64,000 bases of DNA from Phlebotomus papatasi (GCF_024763615.1 NC_077222.1:42470001-42534000), one strand, 5' to 3'. Counted from the first letter of the stretch, positions 21,316 to 31,995 are shown. Program-made: numbers and translations. The notes: generated by a model from the letters alone, not told the origin.

Positions 21316-22213
21316 ATGAGTAGTGCACCTTATCGTGTGGTATTTGTTCGTCATGGGGAGAGTGAATGGAACAGCCTGAATCTCTTCTGTGGCTGGCACG
21401 ATGCTGAGCTGAGTGATAAAGGCAAGTGTGATCAGTGGACTGACAAAAAAAAGAGTCCAGATTGATAAAGAGACTTTTGTGCAGGAAAATGGGATGCCGT
21501 TAAGATCTCTGCAGAAGCACTAAAACGTGCTAATTTTGCCTTTGACGTTGCCTTCACGTCTGCCCTCACGCGAGCCAATCAGACACTCGAATTGATCCTC
21601 AGCGAGATGAATTGCACAAAGATTCCTGTGCATCAAGCCTGGCGGCTCAATGAGAGACACTATGGGGGTTTGACGGGATTCAATAAGAGACAAATGGCCG
21701 AGGTGTATGGGGAGGAGCAGGTTCAGATCTGGCGGAGGAGTTTCGATGTTCCACCGCCCAGGATCACCTGTCTCAATCCCTACTACAATGCCATCAAGAC
21801 CAACAGCAAATTCAGAAAAATTCCCACAAATGACTTCCCAGATGCAGAAACTCTCAAATCCACCATGACCAGGGTTATACCGTACTGGGAGGATTCTATT
21901 GTCCCAGAAATTCGTCAAGGGAAGCGTGTGTTGATTGTAGCTCATGGTACAAGTCTTCGAGGTCTCGTGAAGCATATTGAATGTAAAAGGACTTTTATAT
22001 TAATTCATGTGGGCTTTATTCTAATAGGGCTTTTCTTTTACTGTACCAGCTCTCACGGAGGCTGAAATCATGAAGTTCAATCTGCCAAACAGCATTCCCT
22101 TCTACTATGATCTCGACGAAACGATGAAGCCTGTGGGAAAAATTAAATTTCTAGCTGATGACAAAACTGTTATCAGTGCAATGAACAAAGTAGCGTCGAT
22201 AGATAGTAAATAG
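21316..22213 (+). CDS. PGAM: 2,3-bisphosphoglycerate-dependent phosphoglycerate mutase
   Basis: Coding exons 21316-21421, 21485-21982 and 22050-22213 give 255 residues, the usual length. Intron 1 is 63 bp with a GC donor (GCAAGT) and intron 2 is GT-AG (67 bp). Catalytic features: phosphohistidine H13 in VRHGESEWN, general acid E92 in LNERHYGGLTG, second histidine H189 in VAHGTSLRG, and QIWRRSFDVPPP. It interconverts 3- and 2-phosphoglycerate in cytosolic glycolysis. Two conserved positions differ from common PGAMs: the usual N-R-F before the GW motif is N-L-F (L23), and the usual AHGN is AHGT (T191). That could mark a divergent paralogue such as Drosophila Pglym87, rather than the main enzyme. 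The ATG is preceded by a spliced 5' UTR segment beginning at 21256. Confidence 0.95.
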
Positions 22214-22432
22214 CGAAGTTGATTTTACTATAAACCAGATACACTATTTTATTCAGGTACTAAAGATAACTAAAATAAAAAAAAAGATAAGAGAAGGCCG
22301 TAGCAAGTACAAATTTACTAACCATCACAATCATTCTTTCTTGGATGTTCTAATGGTGTTTCTATTTTTTATTGACAATATTGTTTTAAAATATACGTAC
22401 AATAGTGTACTATTTCAAGAGATTATTTGATA

Positions 22433-22438
22433 AATAAA
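22433..22438 (+). terminator. PGAM polyadenylation signal
   Basis: AATAAA 220 bp after the stop codon, in GATAAATAAACC; an A-rich tract near 22270-22290 could provide an earlier weaker site. Confidence 0.5.
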
Positions 22439-22563
22439 CCATTGATATAAGTGTTGCATGGAAATTTGTATTTTATTGAAGCAAATTCTCTGTCGAGAAG
22501 TTGGAAATTGCGCCAAAAATTACGCGGGATTTCTGCAAAAGCTTTCTAGTGGATCCGGTGGCG

Positions 22564-22680
22564 TTATGGCGTCTATACACTAGAGAAATTTATGTCCAAT
22601 ATTGAAGAGTTTTTCCTACACAAGCGTAGGGAATTTGCTTCAATATGGACATAAATTCCTCCAGTGTGTAGAGGCCATAA
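22564..22680. repeat. Short palindromic MITE ('GGCGTCTACACACT' family)
   Basis: TTATGGCGTCTATACACTAG at the left pairs with CTCCAGTGTGTAGAGGCCATAA at the right, 117 bp in all. Inside, AATTTATGTCCA.TATTG recurs inverted. Sister copy at 24955-25063, longer relative at 23657-24040. Confidence 0.85.
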
Positions 22681-23183
22681 GTGGATCCGGTCCGGTGGCG
22701 TTGGAAGCAGCTTCATTGTGAACTGAAGAGTGATAAAAACAGGTAAGAGAAGCCAAAATGAATTAAAAATACCCTCTGGCCTAGCCCGCCTAGCCCATGA
22801 ATTAATGCAATTTTTATTGCTCTATCCCTACTCTATAGTCTTATTAATTCCAGATCATATTTAATGATGATAAATATTGATTATTAATATATTGTTTTTG
22901 TAATTAACCAAAATCTTAACAAAAAAGAGTCTCTCTACACACATCTTTAACTTCCCTTCGCCAAAGCTTGCCTTAAAATTTTCCTACTTTTAAAGTTTAA
23001 TTAAATTAATTACTGATAAGTTTTTTTAAATTTTTTTTTAACTTTTCATTTGTACAGTACACAATTAATATAATAGAAGTCTAGTAAGCCCCTTAAGACC
23101 TTAAGATTAGGGTTGGAAAAACACAAGATCGAATCTCAGGAACGTTTACGAACAAAAGTTAGGAGAATAGGAGAATTGTTGTA

Positions 23184-23216
23184 TTAGGTGAGATTCTTAA
23201 CAATCTCACCTACTAT
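23184..23216 (-). repeat. Lone terminal hairpin of the Helitron-like family
   Basis: TTAGGTGAGATTCTTAACAA and then TCTCACCTACTAT match the first 33 bp of the copies at 18618 and 41475 exactly, and then the similarity stops. On the minus strand it again ends CTAA followed by T. Confidence 0.8.
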
Positions 23217-23656
23217 TTTATTTTATCCTCACAATATTAGCAATCCTAATATTTACTTTAAAAAGTCTTTCAAAAAATTTCTTTTATTTACTTTTCGTGT
23301 GATAAAAAACCTTTATTTTGTAAATAACAAAAATATAGCATTATAAAAGGACAAAGGCATGGTTATAACAGATCACATCTAATCTAAAATAAAAATTGAT
23401 AAATATTTAACAAAATTTGATATCAGAAATAGTTTTACAGGGAAGAATATGCGTTACTTTAAAAATGCAATGTGTAAATTTTATTTTAAATTAAAATAAA
23501 ACAGAAAGTTGACGGAGCTGTGATTTTATTCCTAACTTTTCGTTTGCAAGAAAACTAATTTATTTAACCATTCCAGTTTTAGGAGAACGTTATTATTGGA
23601 TGTCTAATTTAGCATTAAAATAAAAAATCTTATGAAAATGGAAGTGATTCTCTAAA

Positions 23657-24040
23657 GGCCTCTTCAGACTTGAAGCAATTTCTTTAACCCTTTAAGGGCG
23701 ATTGGGTCACCGGTGACCCAAAAATGAAATTTTTCCTACGGCCTTTTAGAGTTTGTGCTCTAAAAAGTCAGAAAGTGTTTTTTTTTCTTTAAAAAGTCAC
23801 TTTTAAAGAATATTTCCCCTATTTAGAGAAGGTTCATATCCAGGACCGAAAGCTCTGGGCAAGATTGAAGTGTTTTTTTTTGTGAGGTGACTTCAAACCC
23901 ATTGGCCATCACGGAAGTGTCCCCTTTCTATACATATCACGCCAGTCCTTCTTATTTCCCCTATCATTGTAGGCAGAAACGTCAAAATTTTTTTTAAAAA
24001 GGCAATTTTTGACGAAAATTGCTTTAAGTATGTAGACGCC
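23657..24040. repeat. 'GGCCTCT' MITE interrupted by a TTAA-type element
   Basis: The left end GGCCTCTTCAGACTTGAAGC and the right end, whose reverse complement is GGCGTCTACATACTTAAAGC, are inverted repeats both followed by AATTT. The interior begins with a different element at a TTAA (23684), so the host was split by a later insertion. Confidence 0.6.
23684..23990 (+). repeat. TTAA-type element with GGGTCACCGGTGACCC palindrome
   Basis: Starts TTAACCCTTTAAGGGCGATT with a perfect 16 bp palindrome GGGTCACCGGTGACCC at 23704-23719. The right end is not clear; I place it only approximately. Related ends are at 32064-32584 and, degraded, at 52797. Confidence 0.5.
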
Positions 24041-24367
24041 GTAATTTTAAAAATAAATTGTTATAACAAAGATCATATAAAACGTAATCTATAAAAAACA
24101 CATTTTCAGAATGGAAAAATCTTAGGAACTAGTAGAATTCAATAAATTTAATTTATTAAAATTAAAAACGAAATACAAAAAATAATTAATACTAAATTAA
24201 ACGACTTGATAATGTGGAAACAGAATCGGGTAAAAAATTGAAGAATGTATTTATTAAAATTTATTTCGAGATATTTGTCAAATAGCTAAATAATTCAATA
24301 AATTCAGGATTGTAAAGTTTGAAAGTGACAATCATAACACTCAATTTGGTCCCTAAACCTAAGTAAA

Positions 24368-24590
24368 ATTAGGAAGATTTCATGAAATCGAAATTCATAT
24401 TCTTTTTTCTCAGACGTTCGCACACAGGTCTGTCTATCTTATTCCTTTGTCCTCTTCTTCTCCTTTCCAACATTACGACAAACTTAACTTTGTTCAGTCT
24501 AATTTTAAGTGCAAGAGTGGGATATTATGTAAAATATTTGAGAAAGACAAGGATGTGAATTTTGATTTTATGAAATTTTCCTAGTCTAAT
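24368..24590. repeat. MITE with ATTAG ends, copy 1
   Basis: Left ATTAGGAAGATTTCATGAAA and right TTTATGAAATTTTCCTAG with TCTAAT are inverted repeats of about 45 bp. The body is T-rich with TTTGTCC and a short CAATTT.AGTGC.A motif shared with the next copy. Confidence 0.75.
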
Positions 24591-24723
24591 TGGAGGCATA
24601 TTGACTGAATTTTGATGTTAAATTGAATTACATATATTATCCGAAATTAAGAAAAGGGAATAATAAAGGTTCAATTTAGATTTCTGTACTATTTTAAATA
24701 GAAAATAAATTTCTCCACCTGTT

Positions 24724-24954
24724 AGATTAGGAAAATTTCATGTGATCTAAATTCGTAACCCTTTCTTTTTCAAACGTTTCGCATCTTCCCTACCTTTGTA
24801 TATTCAACACAACTTCTTTTTAAAATCATGACAAATTAAATCTAGTTAATATGTCCTTTTTGTCCAATTTCAGTGCCAAAAACGGAATAGACATATACAA
24901 AACGTTTGAGAAAAAGGATGCGAATTTCGATTTCGCGAAATTTTCTTGATCTAA
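24724..24954. repeat. MITE with ATTAG ends, copy 2
   Basis: Diverged sister of 24368-24590, in the same orientation: AGATTAGGAAAATTTCATG at the left, CGCGAAATTTTCTTGATCTAA at the right. It abuts the next MITE at 24955 without spacer. Confidence 0.75.
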
Positions 24955-25063
24955 GGTCTTCTACACACTAGAGAAATTTATGTTCATATTTGCCAGCTTT
25001 TCCTATAAAAGCGTAAGCAATTTGCTTCAATATGGACATAAATTTCTCTAATGTGTAGACGCC
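24955..25063. repeat. 'GGCGTCTACACACT' MITE, second copy
   Basis: GTCTTCTACACACTAGAGAA and, at the other end, TCTCTAATGTGTAGACGCC frame 109 bp. The inside (TTTGCTTCAATATGGACATA) is shared almost exactly with 22564-22680. Confidence 0.85.
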
Positions 25064-25990
25064 ATAAAAGGTGTGTCAGAGGCAAGCTTAATAACAATAA
25101 TTTCTTTATCTGAAATATTTTTCCAAAAAAAAAATGAGATGGTTTTCAAACTGAGCATATTATTATAGTTCTTAAAGATTGATTAAAAATTTTCTAGATC
25201 TAGCAATTATTAAAAATTATTATTTTTATTCGATGTAAACAATTTGAGAAAAAAAATCTTGAGAAGCACGGATGAGCTGTGCAATGTGTGCAATCATCTG
25301 CAAACCATGAATCTAAGGAAATTATAATGAGGTGAGCTTAGATATTTAATTTAAGGTATTATTCAAAAATAGGGCTTCTTTGGAGAAATAATTTCTTCTG
25401 TAAAAAAAATTATTGAATTTGATTGGTCTTGATATAATAGTGCAGTAGCGGTTATTTTTGAATTGAAAAAGAAGCCGTGAAGTTGCCTGATAAAAGTGTT
25501 CAACTTGAAGTTCGTGTAGATTGGTCTGTGCCACACAAAAAAATCGGATTCGCTAAAATCGTGACAGTTGACTATGGTCTTTCAACGAGGTAACATCGCT
25601 ATGCGCTGTTTTGCAGTATATTGATTAAATAAGTGTATGAGGTATTTCCTCAAAAATGCCTCAATCAGTGTGACCAAGTGTGACCCAGTGAACCTTGAGA
25701 CACTTTCCTTAATCGTGGACAATCAAAGGAATTGATCAGAAAGGTTGTTCCAGACTCTAACGCCTCAAATCAAGTGCACCCAAATAAACAAAAGGACAAG
25801 TGCTTTATTCAGGAGTTTGGCCAGAAAAGTAACCATCGTGTGGAAAAACAACATGATTATCGCTTTTTCACCGATCGTGACTCATTATCACGATGTGTCA
25901 ATCACAGATAGAAGGTAATTAGGAACAATTTCTCTTTGGCTATCGAATTTTTTTTTCATCAGGGAAATTCACGGGGAGGCTCTCTTAGAT

Positions 25991-26107
25991 ATGTCAAAAA
26001 GGGGGCTCTTCGCACGCGCTCGTGCATTGCGTGGGCGTCACGAGACAAATGGTGATGATGGGGGCCAGCAGAAGCTCCTCATTAACACATTGCCACAGTC
26101 ACAATCT
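25991..26107 (+). CDS. Candidate first coding exon of an unidentified gene
   Basis: An ATG opens a 39-codon stretch, MSKRGLFARARALRGRHETN and on to LLINTLPQSQS, in sequence much less AT-rich than its surroundings. It is preceded by a strong acceptor (TTTTTTTTCATCAG ending near 25964) and followed by GTAAAA at 26108, a possible donor in phase 0. Further upstream, about 25560-25915 also has gene-like composition and ends AGAAG followed by GTAATT, so it could be a 5' UTR exon. I do not recognise the protein. If real, the rest of the gene lies at least 38 kb downstream, beyond the window, or in exons I cannot see. Without splicing the frame ends at 26188 (65 residues). Confidence 0.3.
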
Positions 26108-26418
26108 GTAAAACTCCAAATAAAAATCTCTTTTTGTCCAGAGGAATTGTGTCTTCCACGCAAGAAGACACTGCGTTTATTTAATTAGACACTATGCTAA
26201 TTTTGTTTTCCTGTAAATTTCTTCTCTACACTCTCTCAAAACTTTAGTCAGTACCAGTTGCCAAAGGAGTTCCCCAAACAACCACAAAAATATTATTCAA
26301 TAGAGAGAAAACTTGCTAATTCCTTGGAGATTTTTCCAAGAAAAAAAAAAAACAAATCCCTCCGGAAAAGACTTTCTTGTAGATCATTGATTTTTTGACC
26401 TATAAATCTCTAGAGAAA

Positions 26419-26586
26419 ATGAGATTAATTCTGATGATTTGGTGCAGTTTCACTTTCATATTCGCTCACCGTGTGTGTGGACAACAAAACCACACGGCAT
26501 GTCTCATAAAATTGCATGTAAAATGTGGTGAAACAGAGATAAGAAGAAATGAGGAGGAAAAAAATAATTGTAGTCTCGTGAAGTGA
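26419..26586 (+). CDS. Possible small secreted peptide or signal-peptide exon
   Basis: The frame starts MRLILMIWCSFTFIFAHRVC, a good signal peptide, and continues for 35 residues with Cys at TAC, VKC and NNC and a Lys/Glu-rich centre, ending in TGA at 26584. It could be a short secreted peptide or the first exon of a secreted protein (a GTAAAA donor-like site lies within it, near 26518). TATAAATC stands 18 bp before the ATG, too close to serve as its TATA box. Chance remains a real possibility in a 55-codon frame. Confidence 0.2.
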   Translation: MRLILMIWCSFTFIFAHRVCGQQNHTACLIKLHVKCGETEIRRNEEEKNNCSLVK

Positions 26587-27110
26587 AATGTCGTTTTTCA
26601 GGAAAATCCTCTTATTAGGCACGAAAATTGAGGGACGTATAAGCAAAAGTTGTCCGAACACGGTTCAGTGACTTTTGGAAGACGCGATTGTAAAGCAATT
26701 TATTTAATTGCTTAATAACTCTTTGCATTATTATGAATGCTAGAAGTTGAAGTGAGTCAAAGGGACCTAAAAAATTAATGAGCAAAAGTTTTTTACGATC
26801 TCCAAATGAATTTTTCTAAAGTCACAGATTTTTGGTGGCAGGAAATAAACTTTTGAAATGATTAAAAAGGTTAATGTCTTGTCCAGAAATTCTTTTTTTT
26901 TGTGCTTCATTTCCTCGTATTTGACCGCAGAAAGTTTATATTACAAAATATGAGGTTATTTTGAGTTTAACCCTATAAAAAAGTTTTTTTTTTCTAGTTT
27001 ATGTGAATGGCTGGATTAGAGCAATGTCTTGTATATTACTTTTTATTTCACGATTTTTTTCTCTAAAAATTAAAGGAAAATCGTTTATCATTTTGAATTA
27101 TACCTATGTA

Positions 27111-27248
27111 GCGCATAATAACTTTTGTTTTGTAAACATATTTCTGGCATTTCAATGAGAGTGAAAGAGATCTAGATCTAGTCATCTCTCTCACTCTTAT
27201 ATGCAGTTTCGAAAACATGTTCACAAAACAAAAGTTATTGTGCGTTGG
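27111..27248. repeat. ~140 bp palindromic MITE, copy 2
   Basis: GCGCATAATAACTTTTGTTT at the left and ACAAAAGTTATTGTGCGTTG at the right; centre AGATCTAGATCTAGTCATC. Same family as 17259 and 27261. Confidence 0.9.
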
Positions 27249-27260
27249 GAATTATGCCCA

Positions 27261-27394
27261 GCGCACTATAACTTTTGTTTTTAAACATGTTCTCAGAATT
27301 ATGAGAGTGAGCGAGATGACTAGATTCAGATCTCAATCACTCTCATTGAAATATCAAAAACATGTTTACAAAACAAAGGTTATTGTGCGTTGGG
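27261..27394. repeat. ~140 bp palindromic MITE, copy 3
   Basis: GCGCACTATAACTTTTGTTT at the left and AACAAAGGTTATTGTGCGTT at the right. It lies 12 bp after copy 2; each is followed by GGGAATTAT, suggesting insertion into, or duplication of, a shared flank. Confidence 0.9.
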
Positions 27395-27551
27395 AATTAT
27401 ATAAAAGTAGCTAACATTTTTCTTGAAAAACAAACAAATGGATACTCATTTAAACCAAGGGTTCAAAAGAATTTTTGCATAATTTACCCCATTCATCATT
27501 TTCCGGTTCATAACCAAATTGAACCGATTTATAAATCACTATCTGATCATC

Positions 27552-27806
27552 TACACTGAGAGAAATCCGAAAAGTTAAAATAACATTCCGGAAATGTTTA
27601 TTTTACCCTGCACAATTGATCCGAGATCCGTGTAAATATTATGCTTTTCAGGTGTAATAGGAGTTAAAGTTACTCTTGTTCATGTTAATTTTATATTTAA
27701 AAAGGTGTAAATTTAACATTAAAAAATGTTGATATATTTTACACCTAAAAAGTGTTAAAGTTATGAGGAAAAAAAGTAAATCGCACCCCCGTTTTTTCTC
27801 AGTGTA
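27552..27806. repeat. 255 bp MITE with CACTGAGA ends, copy 1
   Basis: TACACTGAGAGAAATCCG at the left and TTTTTTCTCAGTGTA at the right. Inside are repeated GTGTAAA/TTTACAC and TTAACATTAAAA words. Inverted relative at 46015-46267. Confidence 0.8.
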
Positions 27807-27985
27807 GTTACTAAGAATTACAATTGAATTCCGGACAAGCATTACTTATCGGTTCATAACCGGTTTATTACCAGTTCATAAATGACCGCAATCAGTTAAG
27901 ACTGATTAGAGATATTCCAAGACCTTTTCAAAAGACGTAAACATTAAGGACAAAGCTTATTTTGAATGGTTTGTATTAGTGCATA

Positions 27986-29346
27986 TTAAGGGGTTACGTG
28001 GGTCACGCGGACTAAAAGAAACAGCATATTTTTCTTTATATATTTTTTCAACATAATAAAAAGATATTTATTTCGAGCTCTTAATCATATATAAAGATAC
28101 AGCCGGTACAACATTTTAACTATATTTTTCTGAAATTTTCATCATAAAATTTCAGCCGTTGGGACTTGATTTTCAGAGACTTATTTTGAAAAAAACATTA
28201 CTTTTTCGTGGATACGATTTCTCTCAAAGTAGGGGAGACTGGGGCAAAATTTGTCAAAACGAAAATTTCAATATTCACTATTTTCTAAAATAAAAGAGAC
28301 TGAAGCTTGAAATTTATGTAAAATAAAAAATAATGAAATTTTGAGCCCTATTATTGGAATATTTGATTTACAGAAAATATCAATACTGATTAGCTCAATT
28401 TAAGCACATTTCTCGTTAAGATAAAGAAAAATTATCTTCGACAAAGTTGTAGAGGAATAAATTTCCTATAAAAATATGTCTATTTGATATTTTTAACGTT
28501 TGCGAGAGTAAAACGTCACAAATTATCCGAAGATTGACAAAATTTGTCCCAGCAAATTTGAGAATCTCCACAAAATCGACTTTTAGAAAATGATTCGAAA
28601 ATCACATTTCTTTCGAGATAGAGGAAAGCAGTCTTCTGAAATGTTGTAGAGCAGTAAATTTCCTATAAGAATATGCTCATTATAAAACTTTTAAGTTTTC
28701 TCAGAGCTCGTGAAAGAATTAAATATGCGTTTTGACAAGTTTTGCCCCAGTCTCCCTATATTCCTGATACCAAAAAAGTAAATATTTCCTGTTATCTGAT
28801 GATTTAAATAATTATAATAAATAATAATAATAATAATTTTATTTCTCTTTTATCATCTGTGGTTGCCGCCGACTAAACTCCTTAAACTCGAATTGAACGG
28901 TAGATTTTTTTTACCTTGATCGCAACTTATTTTACAAGACAAAATGTGGTGTAAAAATACGCTATAAATCGTATTTTTTTTGTATAAAATTTTGCCAAAA
29001 ATCAAAATTTGGTTCAAAAGAAATTTAGCGTTTAAGTACGAGTTTAACTCATCAGCTAATAAGAAATATTTAGTTTTTTGACGTCAGATGAATATACTCT
29101 GAGAAATCTTGTCCACAAAGGACCGAATAGTAAGGTTTCTTTTCAAAAAAAGGTCTCTGAAAATCAGGTCCCATCGGTTGAATTTTTAAGATTTTTAAAT
29201 GAAAATTCCAGAAAATGTACGTAGTTTAAATGTTGTACTTTTATACGCGTAAGAACTTAAAAAATAAATATTTATTATGTTGAAAACGAAATTATAGAAA
29301 ATGTGGTTTCTTCCATAGACTTTTCGACCCATGTAACCCCTCTTAA
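27986..29346. repeat. Large TTAA-flanked palindromic element with nested MITE
   Basis: TTAAGGGGTTACGTGGGTC at the left pairs with the right end, whose complement is TTAAGAGGGGTTACATGGGTC. The arms (about 240 bp) match over landmarks such as TTTTCAACATAATAAA, GTACAACATTT and TTGATTTTCAGAGAC. A later MITE (28230-28758) split it. A diverged partial copy of the right arm is at 35130-35530. The central part has TTACCTTGATCGCAACT and no open frame. (ATA)n microsatellite near 28806-28834. Confidence 0.75.
28230..28758. repeat. TA-flanked MITE with AGGGGAGACTGGGGCAAAA ends
   Basis: TAGGGGAGACTGGGGCAAAA at the left and TTTTGCCCCAGTCTCCCTA at the right extend to about 32 bp of inverted repeat (…TTGTCAAAACG). 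About 529 bp, with internal TTGTAGAG.AGTAAATTTCC duplicated. Inserted inside 27986-29346. Confidence 0.9.
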
Positions 29347-29349
29347 CGT

Positions 29350-30465
29350 CATCTTTTAAATGGCGTTAAGGGGCAATGTGATGTAATGTAATGTGATGTC
29401 GTCAGATCCGGTTTAAAATTTGTAATTACACGTTTTAAACTCAAAAATCAGGAATATGAAACCCGCTAAAATCGATTTTTCCGGTCGTTTATTTTAGCTG
29501 ATGTTTTAATTTTTTATATGCCTCTTCAAATGATATCCAGTAAGTCTATAAAAATGTAAGTAATCATTTACATTCACGAGAAGATAAAGTTTCAATATCT
29601 GTGTTTTTTTTAATTTTTTAAAAGTTTTTCAGAAAAGTTTAATTTTAAGGTACATTCATTATATGTTGCTGACATTTATTTATTTTGATTCTTGTGCAAT
29701 TTTATATGGCGAAAGATGTGTGGAAACCTTTCGTACTCTGTCTTTTCAATTATCATTATTTTTTCATTTTTTTTGAGGCAGTTGAAGCGCTTCATTTTCT
29801 CGGCAAAATAAAAACTTATGTAATTTTCCAAGAAATCACTGATACCTGATAACTTTTTTATCCGCCAGAGAACACTGATTTTTCCCGTGAGTGGCGCTGG
29901 CAACTGTTCTCAATTTTGATTACATAATGATTTGATCGAAAAATTAAGCCGCACGTTGTGTAAAAAAATCATCAATTTCATTCTAAATTTTTTTGTATAT
30001 GGAGAATTTTTAGTACAAAAGAATATAAAAGTGAGTTTAAATTATATGACGTCGCGAAAATTAAAAGAGCTTTGTTAAAAATATAAAATGAAAATATAAT
30101 TAAAATCACTTTCTATGATAAAATCCAACCAAACTTTTTTTACCGATACAATAAAAATCTTATAACTAATTTTTTGGATTCTTAAATATTTTAATGTTAA
30201 AATCAAAGCAGAAAAACGTTTTTTTTTTATTTTGTATGAGAACGGATGGTTAATACGCAAGAACTATTGGAAAAAAATATTGGTTGTTGGATTGCACATG
30301 AAAGAATTCACTGTAAATTAATTCATTTCCTCCATGTCCCTCAGGCTCTTTTATTTCACCTTCACAAAAGAAAATCTCTTCGCCCATTGTCTTTCCATTG
30401 TTATCGCATACCGTGTAGTTAAAGCAACATTTAACCAATTTGCATTATCAATAGAACAAAACATG
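29350..30465. other. AT-rich spacer; no supported gene
   Basis: Short minus-strand frames occur at 29676-29903 and 30250-30438, the latter in slightly richer sequence, but none shows a known domain or a convincing acceptor. No repeat borders identified. Confidence 0.35.
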
Positions 30466-30858
30466 TAGGGTGGAGTAACCACTTATCGCCACTTTTAGGA
30501 AAAACTGAAATTAATTTAATTATAATTTTTTAAACCCTTATTTTTAAGTAACTTAAATTTGACACAAAGTTACTTAGATATGTTGTCTATAGATATATCA
30601 AACTAATAATCCCTGAATTTAACGGTGGATTACTTAAAAAAATATATTTTTATTAAAAATTCAAAAATAACCACTTCTCGCCACCTACTTGAAAAGGCCC
30701 AAACTCAATTATTTTGGACAATATTATTAAAAAATATATTCAACGTGGCTTTTTCTTCCCGATATCCTTTTTATTACTCGTATTAATATGATTTTTCTTC
30801 GATTTAGCTATAGGTGGCGAGAAGTGGGTCACTGGCGAGAAGTGGTGACACCACCCTA
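30466..30858. repeat. TA-flanked MITE with GGGTGGAGTAACCACTT ends
   Basis: TAGGGTGGAGTAACCACTTA at the left, and at the right the complement of TAGGGTGGTGTCACCACTTC. TTCTCGCCA/TGGCGAGAA words recur inside. 393 bp with TA on both sides, no coding capacity. Confidence 0.9.
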
Positions 30859-31995
30859 GAGAATATAAAATTTCTATTCTACGTTGCTTTTTCAACTATT
30901 GCAATTTTTTCTCTCAATAAATGATGTGGTGGACAAAAAAAAAGTAATTTAATTGAAAGTATGTTTTAGCTGGTATGATAGAGTGTCAGTGGCCTCTCTC
31001 AATTTATTTAGTTCAACAAGTCACTGAATTAATTTACTTTAATTATCGTATAGTTTAGTATATTAAACTTATTTACTGTTTTTTGTGCTTTATTGTTTCG
31101 CGAAAAAAAAAATAAACATCAACAAAAGTCATACTCTTGCACTAGTATTTCGCAGAGATTCTTTCTTTTTTTTTTCAAATAGAATAATGGTTCATGAATG
31201 AATAAGTTTTTGCTTATTGTTAAGTGCTGTTTGGGAATCCTTACGTGTACTCAACACACAAAATTCGCGCGAAAAATGTAATGTGCTCATCAAAACAGTT
31301 TTACATTCCCACTGCGGTAAAAGTAATTAATAAAAATTTCAATAGAATTTATGAATTATCGTACAACCTTGAATTTAAAATGATATTGTAAAATAAAAAT
31401 ATTATAGAAGCCCGTTGAACCAGTATGATCTTGATTTTTTTTTTCCATAAATCATCAACTTGTGAAGATAGTTACGTAAAATGAGTAATTTTATTTATAT
31501 ATTAGGTTGTTAACTTTGCCTTTTTTATATTGTAGCAATGTTTTTATATGAATTTATTACAAAGAAAGCCCTCGAGTACACATATTCAATTGTTCCACTC
31601 AAATGATCAGTAATTGTCTTCTCTCAAGATTATTAATTTCATTTTCCTGACGTTTGACTTGGCTTTAGCAAGTTCCACATTGTAATTTATTTACTGCATA
31701 GAAAAGGAACGAAATTGACATTACTTAAATATCTTTGTAAAATTATCTTTGAAAAAAGGGGTGACGAAGTAGCGGAACTTTGCATGCAGAAAGCTTGTGA
31801 CTATTATTATTCTATATTCTTCAAAAATTGTTTGTACATTAATTATTTTTATGATAGTAGTTGTTTTGTGATTCTGTTTCTGGGTAAAATAATCGTGCAT
31901 AAGTTAAACAATTTCTTGTTCACTTCGACATTTTTTTACGTTCATCGGTTTAGAACCGATTAAAACCAACTTATAAATTCGCCTAAAGTCACCTG

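Noticed and set aside
27217..27414. Two overlapping frames starting MFTKQKLLCVG and MFTKQRLLCVG as a gene family
   Set aside because: Both are translations of the terminal repeat of the 140 bp palindromic MITE.
30250..30438. Cys-containing minus-strand frame (MVKCCFNYTVC..) as an exon
   Set aside because: A second overlapping frame looks equally coding-like, no acceptor is visible upstream, and it abuts a MITE; chance cannot be excluded.
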